Shown: one piece after another, positions 43,006 to 56,465 of the stretch | How positions within the stretch are numbered: the stretch's first letter is position 1 | How the letters are laid out: the number at the start of each line of letters is the position of its first letter | Source of the DNA: Cronobacter condimenti 1330 | GTDB taxonomy: Bacteria; Pseudomonadota; Gammaproteobacteria; Enterobacterales; Enterobacteriaceae | Assembly: GCF_001277255.1 (NCBI RefSeq) | Contig: NZ_CP012264.1 | Location: forward strand, 4,283,992 to 4,347,991 | Reading direction: 5' to 3' | Length of the DNA: 64,000 nucleotides | Position numbers and translations under genes: made by a program | Notes under the pieces: model-generated | The model's input: the letters and a program-made list of their open reading frames with translations, nothing else | Told to the model about the DNA's origin: nothing | Database searches by the model: none

Positions 43006-43094
43006 AATTCTGTTTCCTGCCGCCTTCCGGCCACAGGATTTTATCCGTCACAAGCTGAATTGTCTCTCAACACGCCAGACTTCTTTGGCGTTGT

Positions 43095-45999
<2,905 letters not shown>

Positions 46000-46200
46000 T
46001 CACAACCCGAAGAAGTCTTCGTGCTGCGAGTTTGAGAGACTCTGACACACCGCGCATTCCTGATTACGGAAGAATGCAACAGCATGTCTGTTTCAATTTT
46101 CAGCTTGTTCCGGATTGTTAAAGAGCAAATATCTCAAACATGACCCGCAGGTCAGTTTTGAGATATTAATCGGTAACGCCTTTCACTCATTACCAGCAGG

Positions 46201-46276
46201 TGGCGTCCCTTAGGGGATTCGAACCCCTGTTACCGCCGTGAAAGGGCGGTGTCCTGGGCCTCTAGACGAAAGGGAC
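46201..46276 (-). tRNA. gltU: tRNA-Glu (anticodon UUC)
   Basis: 76 bases on the minus strand, starting GTCCCTTTCGTCTAGAGGCC and ending in an encoded CCA, with anticodon loop CCTTTCAC and the GGTTCGAATCC T arm. It is the only tRNA in the 16S-23S spacer, as in the rrnB/C/E/G type of E. coli. A boxA-like AATATTTGCTCTTTAACA follows in the spacer toward 23S. Confidence 0.98.
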
Positions 46277-46356
46277 TTCGCTTTCGCAGACAACCCTGCT
46301 TCTTTACTTTCTATCAGACAATCTGTGTGAGCACTACGAGGTTGTATCTTTACAGG

Positions 46357-47898
<1,542 letters not shown>

Positions 47899-48036
47899 AA
47901 GTTTGATGCTCAAACAATTAAACTGTTAGTTCGTAATGAATTAACTGTTGTTCACTTGAGACTTGATATTCATTTATCGTCCGAAGACGTTAAGATATCA
48001 GTGCCCCGAGTGCCCACACAGATTGTCTGATAAATT

Positions 48037-48046
48037 GTTAAAGAGC
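48037..48046 (-). promoter_or_regulatory. boxA antitermination element in the rRNA leader
   Basis: GCTCTTTAACA on the minus strand is the rrn boxA bound by NusB-S10. It lies about 40 bases downstream of the P2 promoter region and is repeated in the 16S-23S spacer near 46117-46127. Confidence 0.85.
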
Positions 48047-48086
48047 GGTGCGACGCGGCTTACAGCCTGCTGTCGCGAGGTGGCGT

Positions 48087-48114
48087 ATATTACGCTTTCC
48101 TCCTGCAGAGTCAA
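48087..48114 (-). promoter_or_regulatory. rRNA promoter P2
   Basis: TTGACT (48109-48114), a 16-base spacer and TAATAT (48087-48092) on the minus strand, with a GC-rich discriminator. Sequence and position match E. coli rrn P2. Confidence 0.9.
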
Positions 48115-48184
48115 GCGTTTATTTTCGCTTTCGTCTGCCTGACGGGCCGGCTCGTTTGCCGTTGTGCCGTGTCAGTGGAGGCGC

Positions 48185-48212
48185 ATTATAGGGAGTAATC
48201 AGAATCTGACAA
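48185..48212 (-). promoter_or_regulatory. rRNA promoter P1
   Basis: TTGTCA (48207-48212), a 16-base spacer and TATAAT (48185-48190), then GCGCCTCCACTGACACGG, the strict E. coli P1 form. The AAATTTCCTC..AAAAAAGTTTCCA tract upstream is an UP-element-like A/T stretch; Fis sites are expected further up but not resolved by eye. Confidence 0.92.
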
Positions 48213-48363
48213 GAGGAAATTTGAAAAAAGTTTCCAAGCGCGTTTTTTTTCACCATTTATGGCATAAAACCGCCAGATAGCCTGTTATTTGCCGTTTTTT
48301 GCATCAGATCAGGGCTTGCAGTGGCATACTACCCCGCGATGTATAGCTAAAGGAAATGCCATT

Positions 48364-49065
48364 ATGTCGTTACTGGCGCATCAACAGGCCGCCCAAAAGA
48401 ACCTTTCTTATGTGCTTGCCGAAAAACTGGCACAACGCATCCTTAAAGGAGACGTGAAGCCAGGCGAGATTTTACCAGGCGAAATGGAGCTGGGAGAAGA
48501 GTTCGGCGTCAGCCGCACGGCAGTAAGAGAAGCCGTTAAAACGCTTACAGCGAAAGGGCTGGTTCTGCCCCGCCCGCGCATCGGTACACGAGTACTACCG
48601 CAAAGCCAGTGGAACTTCCTTGATAAAGAATTGCTGACCTGGTGGATGGGTATTGAGGCATTCCCGACGGTAGTGAACCATTTCCTTGTCATGCGCCATA
48701 GTCTTGAACCTCAGGCGTGCGCGCTGGCTGCGCTTAATGGCACTGATGTACAGAAGCAGCAACTGAAAACCACGCTGGAAGAAATGCACGCGTTGCAGGC
48801 TTCTTTTAACCGCGAGCGCTGGATAGACGTCGATATGGCCTATCACGAGCAGATTTACGAAATGAGCGGAAACCCTTTCATGAGCGCTTTCGCCAGTCTG
48901 TTCCGCTCCATCTATTACAATTATTTCACGTCGATAACACACAATCAGGTTATCAAGCTCGACTTTCATCAGGCGATTGCGGACGCCATCCTGGCATCCA
49001 GGAGCGAAGAGGCGTACCGCGCCTGCCAGGCGCTATTACACGCACCCGCATCGCAAGAAAAATAA
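48364..49065 (+). CDS. yieP: GntR/FadR-family regulator YieP
   Basis: 233 residues. The N-terminal winged helix has the GntR pattern ILPGEMELGEEFGVSRTAVREAVK-like (split: LPGEMELGEEFGVS then RTAVREAVKTL) near 36-60. The C-terminal all-helical FCD-type effector domain contains histidines at MAYHEQIYEMSGNPF near 158. Targets are not well established. The ATG at 48364 has AAAGGAA upstream; the frame is open earlier into the rrn upstream region. Placed as in E. coli next to 16S (rrsC side) and 13 bases before hsrA. Confidence 0.93.
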   Translation: MSLLAHQQAAQKNLSYVLAEKLAQRILKGDVKPGEILPGEMELGEEFGVSRTAVREAVKTLTAKGLVLPRPRIGTRVLPQSQWNFLDKELLTWWMGIEAFPTVVNHFLVMRHSLEPQACALAALNGTDVQKQQLKTTLEEMHALQASFNRERWIDVDMAYHEQIYEMSGNPFMSAFASLFRSIYYNYFTSITHNQVIKLDFHQAIADAILASRSEEAYRACQALLHAPASQEK

Positions 49066-49078
49066 CAACAGGATCCGC

Positions 49079-50473
49079 ATGACTAAAAAAGCGCGCAGTA
49101 TGGCGGGCCTGCCGTGGATAGCGGCCATGGCCTTTTTTATGCAGGCACTGGATGCGACCATTCTTAACACCGCGTTGCCAGCCATCGCGCAAAGCCTCAA
49201 CCGTTCACCGCTGGCGATGCAATCCGCCATTATTAGTTACACCCTGACGGTCGCGATGTTAATACCGGTCAGTGGCTGGCTGGCAGATCGTTTCGGTACC
49301 CGTCGCGTCTTTATGACTGCCGTCACCCTCTTTACGTTAGGTTCACTCGCCTGTGCCGCATCCAGTTCGCTTGGCGAGCTCGTCCTCTTTCGTATCATTC
49401 AGGGTATCGGCGGTGCCATGATGATGCCGGTCGCGCGCCTTGCGCTTCTGCGCGCTTATCCGCGCAGCGAACTTTTGCCGGTGTTGAACTTCGTCACCAT
49501 GCCAGGCCTGGTCGGCCCGATTCTCGGCCCTCTGCTTGGTGGCGTGCTGGTCACCTGGGCGAGTTGGCACTGGATCTTCCTGATTAACATTCCTATTGGT
49601 CTCGCCGGTCTGCTGTATGCCCGTAAATACATGCCGAACTTCACCACGCCGCGTCGACGTTTCGATATGCCGGGTTTCTTTCTGTTTGGTCTGAGTCTGG
49701 TGCTTTTTTCAAGCGGCATGGAGCTTTTCGGCGAACGGATCGTTGCAACGTGGATAGCACTCAGCGTTATTGTCGGCGGCTTATTACTGATGATGGTCTA
49801 CATTCTGCACGCCCGCCGACACAGCGCGCCGCTGATTTCACTTTCTCTCTTTAATACACGCACCTTTTCCGTCGGCATCGCCGGGAATATTGCGTCTCGT
49901 CTTGGTACCGGCTGCGTGCCTTTTCTGATGCCGCTGATGCTTCAGGTTGGTTTTGGCTACCCTGCATTTATCGCCGGCTGCATGATGGCGCCAACGGCGG
50001 TAGGTTCGATCATTGCGAAATCGGGCGTCACTCAGGTGTTGCGCTGGTTTGGTTATCGCAAGACGCTGGTCGGCGTCACCGTGTTTATCGGGCTGATGAT
50101 TGCGCAATTCTCGCTGCAGTCGGCAGATAACCAGGTATGGTTGCTTATCTTGCCGCTTTTCGTGTTAGGTCTCGCGATGTCTACACAGTTCACCGCGATG
50201 AATACCATCACGCTTGCCGATCTCACCGACGAAAGCGCCAGCGGCGGCAACAGTATGCTGGCGGTCACACAGCAATTATCGATAAGCCTCGGGGTTGCGG
50301 TCAGTGCGGCGGTGCTGCGCTTCTATGAAGGGTTTGATAACGCCAATACCGTGGAACAGTTCCACTACACCTTTATCACAATGGGTGTCATCACCGTGGT
50401 GTCGTCGCTGGTCTTTATGCTGCTGCGCCCTAAAGATGGGCGGAATCTTATTAAAGAGCGTCACCAGGCTTAA
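49079..50473 (+). CDS. hsrA: MFS transporter HsrA (DHA2 family)
   Basis: 464 residues with 14 likely membrane segments, a drug:proton antiporter-type transporter. The motif A loop GWLADRFGTRRVF is near 60 and motif C-like PGLVGPILGPLLGG near 142. E. coli HsrA (YieO) was named for homocysteine resistance; the true substrate is uncertain. AGGA precedes the ATG by seven bases. It is probably co-transcribed with yieP. Its stop codon overlaps that of rbsR on the opposite strand (TTAA), so there is no room for a terminator between them. Confidence 0.93.
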   Translation: MTKKARSMAGLPWIAAMAFFMQALDATILNTALPAIAQSLNRSPLAMQSAIISYTLTVAMLIPVSGWLADRFGTRRVFMTAVTLFTLGSLACAASSSLGELVLFRIIQGIGGAMMMPVARLALLRAYPRSELLPVLNFVTMPGLVGPILGPLLGGVLVTWASWHWIFLINIPIGLAGLLYARKYMPNFTTPRRRFDMPGFFLFGLSLVLFSSGMELFGERIVATWIALSVIVGGLLLMMVYILHARRHSAPLISLSLFNTRTFSVGIAGNIASRLGTGCVPFLMPLMLQVGFGYPAFIAGCMMAPTAVGSIIAKSGVTQVLRWFGYRKTLVGVTVFIGLMIAQFSLQSADNQVWLLILPLFVLGLAMSTQFTAMNTITLADLTDESASGGNSMLAVTQQLSISLGVAVSAAVLRFYEGFDNANTVEQFHYTFITMGVITVVSSLVFMLLRPKDGRNLIKERHQA

Positions 50474-51462
50474 GCGGAGCCGCGTGCCATAAGGACTGGC
50501 GTCAACTGCAGACGTTGTTGCTGGAGTTCCGGCTGCGCCATGCGATGAATCAACACGTCGATAGCCAGTTCGCCCAGTTCGTCTTTGGGCTGATGAATGG
50601 TCGTCAGCGGCGGCGTCATGTAACTGGCAAGCTCGATATCGTCGTAACCCACCAGCGCAATATCCTGTGGGATGCGCAGCCCGGCCTGGTAGAGCGCCTG
50701 ATAAGCGCCGACCGCCATCGCATCGTTACCCATAAAAACCGCCTGCGGCGGTTCGGGCAGATCCAGTAGCGACTGCATCGCACGCAGGCCGCCTGCGAAT
50801 TCAAAATCACCGGTCACCTCGTAGCCTTCCGGGACTGGCAAACCCGCACGCCGCATCGCAGTGCGATATCCTTCCAGACGCTGGCGTGCCGGTGTTTTGT
50901 CCAGTGGCCCGGTCACACAGGCGATACGCGTATAGCCTTTGTCGATCAGATGCGTTGTCGCAATATCGCCGCCCAGCAGCGAGTTATCCTGAATCACATC
51001 ACTGTCGCCGTCGAAGGGCGACCAGTCCATCATGACAGTCGGGATCGCCGGGTAGCGCGTCATAATGGCGGGGGAAGGCTGATGTGTCTCTGTGCAGAGC
51101 AGCAGCAACCCGTCGACGCGTTTTTGCAGCAGCGTCTCCAGATTGCGGTTCATTCGCTGTTCGTCGCCTTCGGTGTTGCATAACACCAGGCTGTAGCCGC
51201 GCTCGAAGCAGCTTCGCTCCACGCCGCGCACCAGTTCAGAGTAAAAAGGGTTAGAGCTTGCGGTGATCAGCATGCCGATTGTGCGGGTTTGATTCAGTTT
51301 CAGGCTGCGCGCCAGCGCGGACGGCGCATAATTCAGTGTTCTGATGGCCTCTTCCACCCGCGCACGGATCGCCTCGCTCACAAAGCGGTCTTTGTTAATA
51401 ACGTGCGAGACAGTTGAGGTGGAGACACCCGCAAGGCGGGCGACATCTTTCATTGTCGCCAC
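50470..51462 (-). CDS. rbsR: Ribose operon repressor RbsR
   Basis: 330 residues, LacI family. The N-terminal helix-turn-helix reads MKDVARLAGVSTSTVSHVIN, with hinge helix APSALARSLK near 50. The periplasmic-binding-protein-like effector domain follows. RbsR represses rbsDACBK until ribose binds. It is the last gene of the ribose operon, six bases after rbsK. The cognate operator core CGAAACGTTTCG occurs twice upstream of rbsD. Confidence 0.97.
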   Translation of the reverse strand: MATMKDVARLAGVSTSTVSHVINKDRFVSEAIRARVEEAIRTLNYAPSALARSLKLNQTRTIGMLITASSNPFYSELVRGVERSCFERGYSLVLCNTEGDEQRMNRNLETLLQKRVDGLLLLCTETHQPSPAIMTRYPAIPTVMMDWSPFDGDSDVIQDNSLLGGDIATTHLIDKGYTRIACVTGPLDKTPARQRLEGYRTAMRRAGLPVPEGYEVTGDFEFAGGLRAMQSLLDLPEPPQAVFMGNDAMAVGAYQALYQAGLRIPQDIALVGYDDIELASYMTPPLTTIHQPKDELGELAIDVLIHRMAQPELQQQRLQLTPVLMARGSA

Positions 51463-51468
51463 GATGGC

Positions 51469-52398
51469 CTACCCCTGCTGTTGTATAAAGGCGTCGATCT
51501 CATCGCGCCACGGGACGGAAGGTTGCGCACCAGGGCGCGTTACTGCAATCGCAGCAGCGGCATGAGCGAAGCGGATAGCCTTGAGCATCGGCGTGCCCTC
51601 CAGCAGCGCGGTAACCAGCGCGCCATTAAATGTGTCGCCTGCGGCGATAGTGTCGACAGCCTTCACGCTAAAGCCTGGCACGCGTTGCCCTTCGCCTTTA
51701 ACGCTCAACCAGACGCCACGGCTGCCGAGCGTAATGATGACTGTTTCAATGCCTTTCTGGTGCAGTACGGCGGCCGCCTGCGCGGCGCTGTCATCACTCG
51801 TGACTTTCACGCCGGTCAGCTTTTCTGCCTCGGTTTCATTCGGCGTAATAATATCCACCAGCGCCAGCAACTCATCAGAGAGCGCACGAGCAGGCGCCGG
51901 GTTAAGAATAACGGTCGTCTGATGCTCACGTGCGATACGCGCCGCCGTCAGCACGCTTTCAACGGGCGACTCCAGCTGCATTAATAATGCGCGAGCATTC
52001 GCGATGCGCTCGCGCTGCTGTTCAACGCGCGCCGACGTTAGCGCCGCGTTTGCACCTGCATGAATGCCGATGACGTTCTCGCCTTCACCATTGACGAAGA
52101 TAAGCGCCACGCCGGTCGATTCGCCAGCCACTGCGCTGACAGGCGTAACATCGATATTATCGCGGGACAGCTGCTGGCGGATACGCTCGCCGATATCATC
52201 CTCGCCCACGCAGGCGATAAACGCGATATCCGCGCCGCTGCGCCCGGCCGCGACGGCCTGGTTTGCGCCTTTTCCGCCAAACGCGACCTGATACTGGCGG
52301 CCAGTGACGGTCTCGCCCGGTGCGGGGAAGGCTTCGAGGTTAAGGATATGATCGGCATTGATGCTGCCGAGGACGACGAGATTGCCAGCGCTTTTCAT
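51469..52398 (-). CDS. rbsK: Ribokinase RbsK
   Basis: 309 residues, the E. coli length. It phosphorylates D-ribose to ribose 5-phosphate. The substrate motif FGGKGANQAVAAGR is near 40 and the catalytic DTIAAGDTFNGAL near 250 with base D255-equivalent. The start at 52398 (MKSAGNLVVLGS) is chosen by alignment; 13 open codons further upstream lie within the rbsB-rbsK spacer. A ribosome site GGGATC/AGGGA precedes it. Confidence 0.97.
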   Translation of the reverse strand: MKSAGNLVVLGSINADHILNLEAFPAPGETVTGRQYQVAFGGKGANQAVAAGRSGADIAFIACVGEDDIGERIRQQLSRDNIDVTPVSAVAGESTGVALIFVNGEGENVIGIHAGANAALTSARVEQQRERIANARALLMQLESPVESVLTAARIAREHQTTVILNPAPARALSDELLALVDIITPNETEAEKLTGVKVTSDDSAAQAAAVLHQKGIETVIITLGSRGVWLSVKGEGQRVPGFSVKAVDTIAAGDTFNGALVTALLEGTPMLKAIRFAHAAAAIAVTRPGAQPSVPWRDEIDAFIQQQG

Positions 52399-52464
52399 GA
52401 TGAGATCCCTATAAAGGCGCCACATCCTGTGGCGCATTGCCCTGCTTTTCTTTATGTATGGTTT

Positions 52465-53352
52465 TTATTCGATAACCAGCTTCAGGTCGACCGGGATACG
52501 GGCGCGAACTTTCTCGCCTTTCAGTACTTTATCTGCAGTCTGGACGCCAATAACGCCGATTTGCTCAGGCTGCTGCGCCACGGTCGCGCTCATTTTACCA
52601 TCCTGAACGGCTTTAACGCCGTCCGCAGTGCCGTCGAAGCCCACAACCATAACGTCGGTTTTACCGGCTGTTTGCAGCGCGCGCAGAGCGCCCAGCGCCA
52701 TTTCGTCGTTCTGTGCGAAAACAGCTTTTACATCAGGATGTGCGGTCAGCAGGTTCTGCATGACGTTAAGACCTTTGGTGCGGTCGAAATCTGCCGGTTG
52801 GCTGGCCAGGACGTTCAGCTTGTGAGAATCCACCGCTTGTTTAAAGCCTTCGCCACGCTCACGCGCTGCGGAAGTCCCTGCGATACCCTGCAGCTCAATA
52901 ACTTTCGCGCCATCGCCTGCTTTCTTAGCGATGTAGTCACCGGCAATTTTGCCGCCTGCGATGTTGTCAGAAGCGATATGGCTGACCACCTCGCCCTTCG
53001 CTGCCATACGGTCCAGCGTGATCACCGGAATTTTCGCCTGGTTTGCCATCTTCACGGCGTTACCTACCGCATCGGAATCGGTTGGGTTAATCAGCACCAG
53101 TTTGGCGCCGCGAACGGTCAGGTCCTGCACGTTCGCCAGCTCTTTTGCCGGGTTGTTCTGGGAATCCAGTACAACCAGCTCGTAACCCAGTTTTTCCGCT
53201 TCTTTCTGCGCGCCATCTTTCAGCGACACAAAGAACGGGTTGTTCAGCGTTGAAACGACCAGAGCGATAGTGTCTTTCGCCATTGCGTTCGCGCTGACGG
53301 TCGCGCTTAACGCCACGGCGGAAACCAGTGTAGCCAGCTTTTTCATATTCAT
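52465..53352 (-). CDS. rbsB: Ribose-binding protein RbsB
   Basis: 295 residues: signal peptide of 25 residues ending at ANAMA, then a type I periplasmic binding protein. It delivers ribose to RbsAC and to the chemoreceptor Trg. Ligand residues expected from E. coli are present in STLNNPFFVSLKDG near 34, DRMAAKG near 113, ARERGEGF near 164 and FAQNDEMALGALRA near 212. The near-identical N-terminus confirms the start. Confidence 0.98.
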   Translation of the reverse strand: MNMKKLATLVSAVALSATVSANAMAKDTIALVVSTLNNPFFVSLKDGAQKEAEKLGYELVVLDSQNNPAKELANVQDLTVRGAKLVLINPTDSDAVGNAVKMANQAKIPVITLDRMAAKGEVVSHIASDNIAGGKIAGDYIAKKAGDGAKVIELQGIAGTSAARERGEGFKQAVDSHKLNVLASQPADFDRTKGLNVMQNLLTAHPDVKAVFAQNDEMALGALRALQTAGKTDVMVVGFDGTADGVKAVQDGKMSATVAQQPEQIGVIGVQTADKVLKGEKVRARIPVDLKLVIE

Positions 53353-53378
53353 AATCAGATGTCCTGTTGAGTAATGAG

Positions 53379-54344
53379 TTACTGCTTTTTGTTATCCACC
53401 AGTACCGCCAGCAAAATGACCACTGCTTTGACGATCATCTGGTAATAGGGAGAAACACCTAAAAGATTCAGACTATTATTCAGGAAACCGAGGATCAGCG
53501 CGCCGATCAGCGTCCCAACAATGCGACCTTTACCACCTGCAAGACTGGTACCGCCAAGCACTACCGCGGCGATAGCATCCAGTTCATAACCCACGCCTGC
53601 CAGCGGCTGAGCGGAGGAAAGACGCGCTACTTCAATCACACCCGCCAGTGAGGCCAGCAGGCCCGACAGCGAATAAACGATAATTTTGATTTTGTTAACG
53701 CTGATACCTGAAAGGCGTGTCGCCGCTTCGTTACCGCCCAGTGCATAAATATAGCGGCCCAGACGCGTGTGGTGCAGCACATACCAGGTCACCAGGAACA
53801 CCAGCGCCATAATCCATACAGGCGTCGGGATGCCCAGCGGTCGGCCAATGCCGAACCAGCCAAAGAGATCGCCGTTATCGTTAAAACCGGTACTGACAGG
53901 ACTACCGTTGGTGTATTCAAGCGTCACACCGCGCAGCAGCAGCATCATGACCAGCGTTGCGATAAACGCCTGGACGCGGCCTTTCGCGACAATCGCGCCG
54001 GTCACCGCACCGATAGCGGCACCAAGCGCGAGGGCGGCCGCTACCGCCACCAGCGCGTTGACCTCAATACCGACGAGCGAGGCGGCGACCGCCCCGGTGA
54101 GCGCCAGCAAGGAACCGACGGACAGATCGATCCCGGAGGTTAAAATCACCAGCGTCATCCCCACCGCCATAATGGCGTTCACCGAGGTCTGCTGGAGAAT
54201 ATTAAGCAGGTTATTAACGGTAAAGAAATTGGGGCTCAGAGTGGAGACAATCGCAATCAGCACCAGCAGGGCTATCAGCGACTTTTGCTCCATCAGCCAC
54301 GCTTTTGTAAAAAAGCGACGAGTCGCAACGGTCTGGGTAGTCAT
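53379..54344 (-). CDS. rbsC: Ribose ABC transporter permease RbsC
   Basis: 321 residues with about ten membrane segments. The BPD_transp_2 family motif appears in GGTSLAGGKGRIVGTLIGA near 265. It forms the membrane channel with RbsA. It starts seven bases after the rbsA stop and ends 26 bases before rbsB. Confidence 0.97.
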   Translation of the reverse strand: MTTQTVATRRFFTKAWLMEQKSLIALLVLIAIVSTLSPNFFTVNNLLNILQQTSVNAIMAVGMTLVILTSGIDLSVGSLLALTGAVAASLVGIEVNALVAVAAALALGAAIGAVTGAIVAKGRVQAFIATLVMMLLLRGVTLEYTNGSPVSTGFNDNGDLFGWFGIGRPLGIPTPVWIMALVFLVTWYVLHHTRLGRYIYALGGNEAATRLSGISVNKIKIIVYSLSGLLASLAGVIEVARLSSAQPLAGVGYELDAIAAVVLGGTSLAGGKGRIVGTLIGALILGFLNNSLNLLGVSPYYQMIVKAVVILLAVLVDNKKQ

Positions 54345-54351
54345 ACGTCTT

Positions 54352-55857
54352 TTACTCCTGGGTCACGCGATTGAGCTTGCCGACAGCCGCCGCCATCAGC
54401 AGTTCCTGGGTGGCCTGCTCGCGTGTGAATTCACCGCCGAGATGCCCTTCATGCATCACCATGATGCGATCGCTCATCCCCAGCACTTCCGGCATCTCTG
54501 ACGAGACCAGAATGATGCTCAGCCCTTCGGCTTTGAACTGGTTAATGAGCTGATAAATCTCTTTTTTCGCGCCAACGTCAACGCCACGGGTTGGCTCATC
54601 AAGAATGAGCACTTTAGGGCGAGTCATTAATCCGCGGGCAATCGCCACTTTCTGCTGGTTACCGCCGGAAAGCAGGCCAATAGCCTGATCCATAGAAGGC
54701 GTTTTAACATTGAAGAGACGAATAAAATCGCCCACTGCCTGCTGCTCATCGTGATGTTTCAGGCTGCCGCCGGCGCGACTGAAATAACGCAGCGCGGTCA
54801 GCGACATGTTCTCTTTCACCGACATGCCGAGCACCAGGCCGTCACGTTTACGGTCTTCGGAGATATAGACGATGCCATTCGCCAGGCCGTCCTGCGGCGA
54901 GCGCGTCACCACGTCGCGGTTATCCAGCGTAACGCTGCCGCCACTACGGGGCAGCGCGCCGTACAATACTTTCATCAGTTCGGTACGCCCGGCGCCCATT
55001 AGCCCGGACACACCCAGAATTTCGCCCTGACGCAGCGTAAAGCTCACGCCGTCAACGCCCGGCCCGCTAAGATTATCGACCTTGAGGCGAACTTCACCTG
55101 ACGCTTTGTCGAGATGCGGATACTGATCTTCAAGCTTACGGCCGACCATCATTTCGATAAGCGTCTCTTCCGTCAGCGAGCTGACCTCACGCTCGGCGAT
55201 AAACTGGCCGTCACGCATCACCGTCACGTCATCGCAGATCTCAAAAATCTCTTTCATGCGATGAGAGATATAGACGATGCCGCACCCCTGCGCTTTCAGT
55301 TCGCGAATGGCGCGGAAAAGAGAATCTGTCTCGGTATCCGTCAGCGCGTCGGTCGGTTCATCCATAATGATGACCCGCGATTCAAAGCTCAGGACTTTGG
55401 CTATCTCCACCATTTGCTGATCGCCAATCGACAGATCGCCCACCAGCCGACGGCTGTTAAAGCGCAGATTAAGCTTCGCCAGCAGTTTGTCCGCCTCGGC
55501 GTACATCTTTTTCCAGTCGATTTTGCCGAAACGGCTGACAAACTCGCGGCCCAGAAAGATGTTTTCCGCAATGGAAAGCTGGGGGATCAGGTTCAGTTCC
55601 TGATGAATGATACCGATGCCGGCTTCCTGCGAGGCTTTCGGGCCGCTGAATGCGGTCTCCTGACCGAGCCAGACCAGTGACCCGGCGTCGCGGGTATAAA
55701 TGCCGGTCAGTACTTTCATCAGCGTGGATTTACCGGCACCGTTTTCGCCCACCAGCGCCATCACGCGTCCGGCATAAACGTTCAGCGTCGCGCCCGAGAG
55801 CGCCTTGACGCCGGGGAAGGATTTATCAATGCCTTTGAGCTGGAGTAAGGGTTCCAT
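54352..55857 (-). CDS. rbsA: Ribose ABC transporter ATPase RbsA
   Basis: 501 residues with two ABC modules. The first has Walker A GENGAGKST near 37 and signature LSIGDQQMVEIAK near 138. The second has a degenerate Walker A GLMGAGRTEL near 285 and signature LSGGNQQKVAIARG near 398. This asymmetry is typical for sugar ABC ATPases of the RbsA/MglA type. The start at 55857 (MEPLLQLKGI) matches E. coli; the longer open frame overlaps rbsD and is rejected. Spacing to rbsD is seven bases. Confidence 0.97.
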   Translation of the reverse strand: MEPLLQLKGIDKSFPGVKALSGATLNVYAGRVMALVGENGAGKSTLMKVLTGIYTRDAGSLVWLGQETAFSGPKASQEAGIGIIHQELNLIPQLSIAENIFLGREFVSRFGKIDWKKMYAEADKLLAKLNLRFNSRRLVGDLSIGDQQMVEIAKVLSFESRVIIMDEPTDALTDTETDSLFRAIRELKAQGCGIVYISHRMKEIFEICDDVTVMRDGQFIAEREVSSLTEETLIEMMVGRKLEDQYPHLDKASGEVRLKVDNLSGPGVDGVSFTLRQGEILGVSGLMGAGRTELMKVLYGALPRSGGSVTLDNRDVVTRSPQDGLANGIVYISEDRKRDGLVLGMSVKENMSLTALRYFSRAGGSLKHHDEQQAVGDFIRLFNVKTPSMDQAIGLLSGGNQQKVAIARGLMTRPKVLILDEPTRGVDVGAKKEIYQLINQFKAEGLSIILVSSEMPEVLGMSDRIMVMHEGHLGGEFTREQATQELLMAAAVGKLNRVTQE

Positions 55858-55864
55858 GTTGGCC

Positions 55865-56284
55865 TCAGAATGTGACGCCAGCGCAGAGAATGATATTCGC
55901 ATACGGGGAACATTCCCCGCTGCGAATGACCGCCTGACTGTCTGCGGTTTTTTGTTTGAACTGTTCATGTGTCACATAGTGAACAGTGATGGTATTTCCC
56001 TGGTGTTGCTGCAGCTGCTCGATCTGACCGAGCAACGTTTCGTGGAGCGTCGGATTATGCTGTTTAATCTCTTCTGCAAGGATCGCCGCTTCGACCTGCA
56101 TTTCACGTGTCACGACATCCACAATTTGTAAGAACCCCGGCACACCCTGGGTGAGCGCAAGATCGATACGTTGAGTGGTTGACGGGATTGGCAGCCCGGC
56201 GTCGCACACCACAACCGTGTCGGTATGGCCAAGACGCGAGATGACAGAGGAAATGCCGGAATGAAGAACGGTGCCTTTTTTCAT
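55865..56284 (-). CDS. rbsD: D-ribose pyranase RbsD
   Basis: 139 residues, as in E. coli. It speeds interconversion of the ribopyranose and ribofuranose forms so that RbsK can act. The catalytic histidine region RLGHTDTVVVCDAGLPIP is at 17-34 and the C-terminal GECSPYANIILCAGVTF holds conserved residues. It is the first gene of the operon. The ATG at 56284 lies 6 bases inside the edge of the operator palindrome region. Confidence 0.97.
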   Translation of the reverse strand: MKKGTVLHSGISSVISRLGHTDTVVVCDAGLPIPSTTQRIDLALTQGVPGFLQIVDVVTREMQVEAAILAEEIKQHNPTLHETLLGQIEQLQQHQGNTITVHYVTHEQFKQKTADSQAVIRSGECSPYANIILCAGVTF

Positions 56285-56290
56285 TTTATG

Positions 56291-56320
56291 CTCCATCAGC
56301 GAAACGTTTCGCTGATGGAG
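56291..56320. promoter_or_regulatory. RbsR operator O1 (30-base perfect palindrome)
   Basis: CTCCATCAGCGAAAC is followed at once by its exact reverse complement GTTTCGCTGATGGAG. The centre, CAGCGAAACGTTTCGCTG, equals the E. coli RbsR site. It lies just upstream of the rbsD start, downstream of candidate -35 TTGTTT and -10 TACACT elements on the minus strand. Confidence 0.9.
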
Positions 56321-56379
56321 AGTGTATCCAGGAGAAAGAACAATAAACAAACATCACGTTGCGAAACTGTGATCGCCAT

Positions 56380-56391
56380 CGAAACGTTTCG
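56380..56391. promoter_or_regulatory. Second RbsR operator core (O2)
   Basis: CGAAACGTTTCG, identical to the core of O1, centred 80 bases away, between kup and the rbs promoter. A half-site GCGAAAC (56361-56367) lies between. The spacing is near an integral number of helical turns and would allow looping. Confidence 0.65.
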
Positions 56392-56426
56392 CTTAAGGCA
56401 AAAACTCATGCCCCGGAACCAATGAA

Positions 56427-56456
56427 AAACGCCTTCCGGTAGTCGGAAGGCGTTTC
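56427..56456 (-). terminator. kup terminator
   Basis: On the minus strand AAACGCCTTCC-GACTACC-GGAAGGCGTTTTTC: an 11-base stem with T tail, ten bases after the kup stop and upstream of the rbs promoter. Confidence 0.85.
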
Positions 56457-56465
56457 ACTTAAGGA

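Noticed and set aside
52060..53253. A 397-codon plus-strand frame across rbsK and rbsB
   Set aside because: It spans two certain genes and their spacer on the opposite strand; low-complexity composition.
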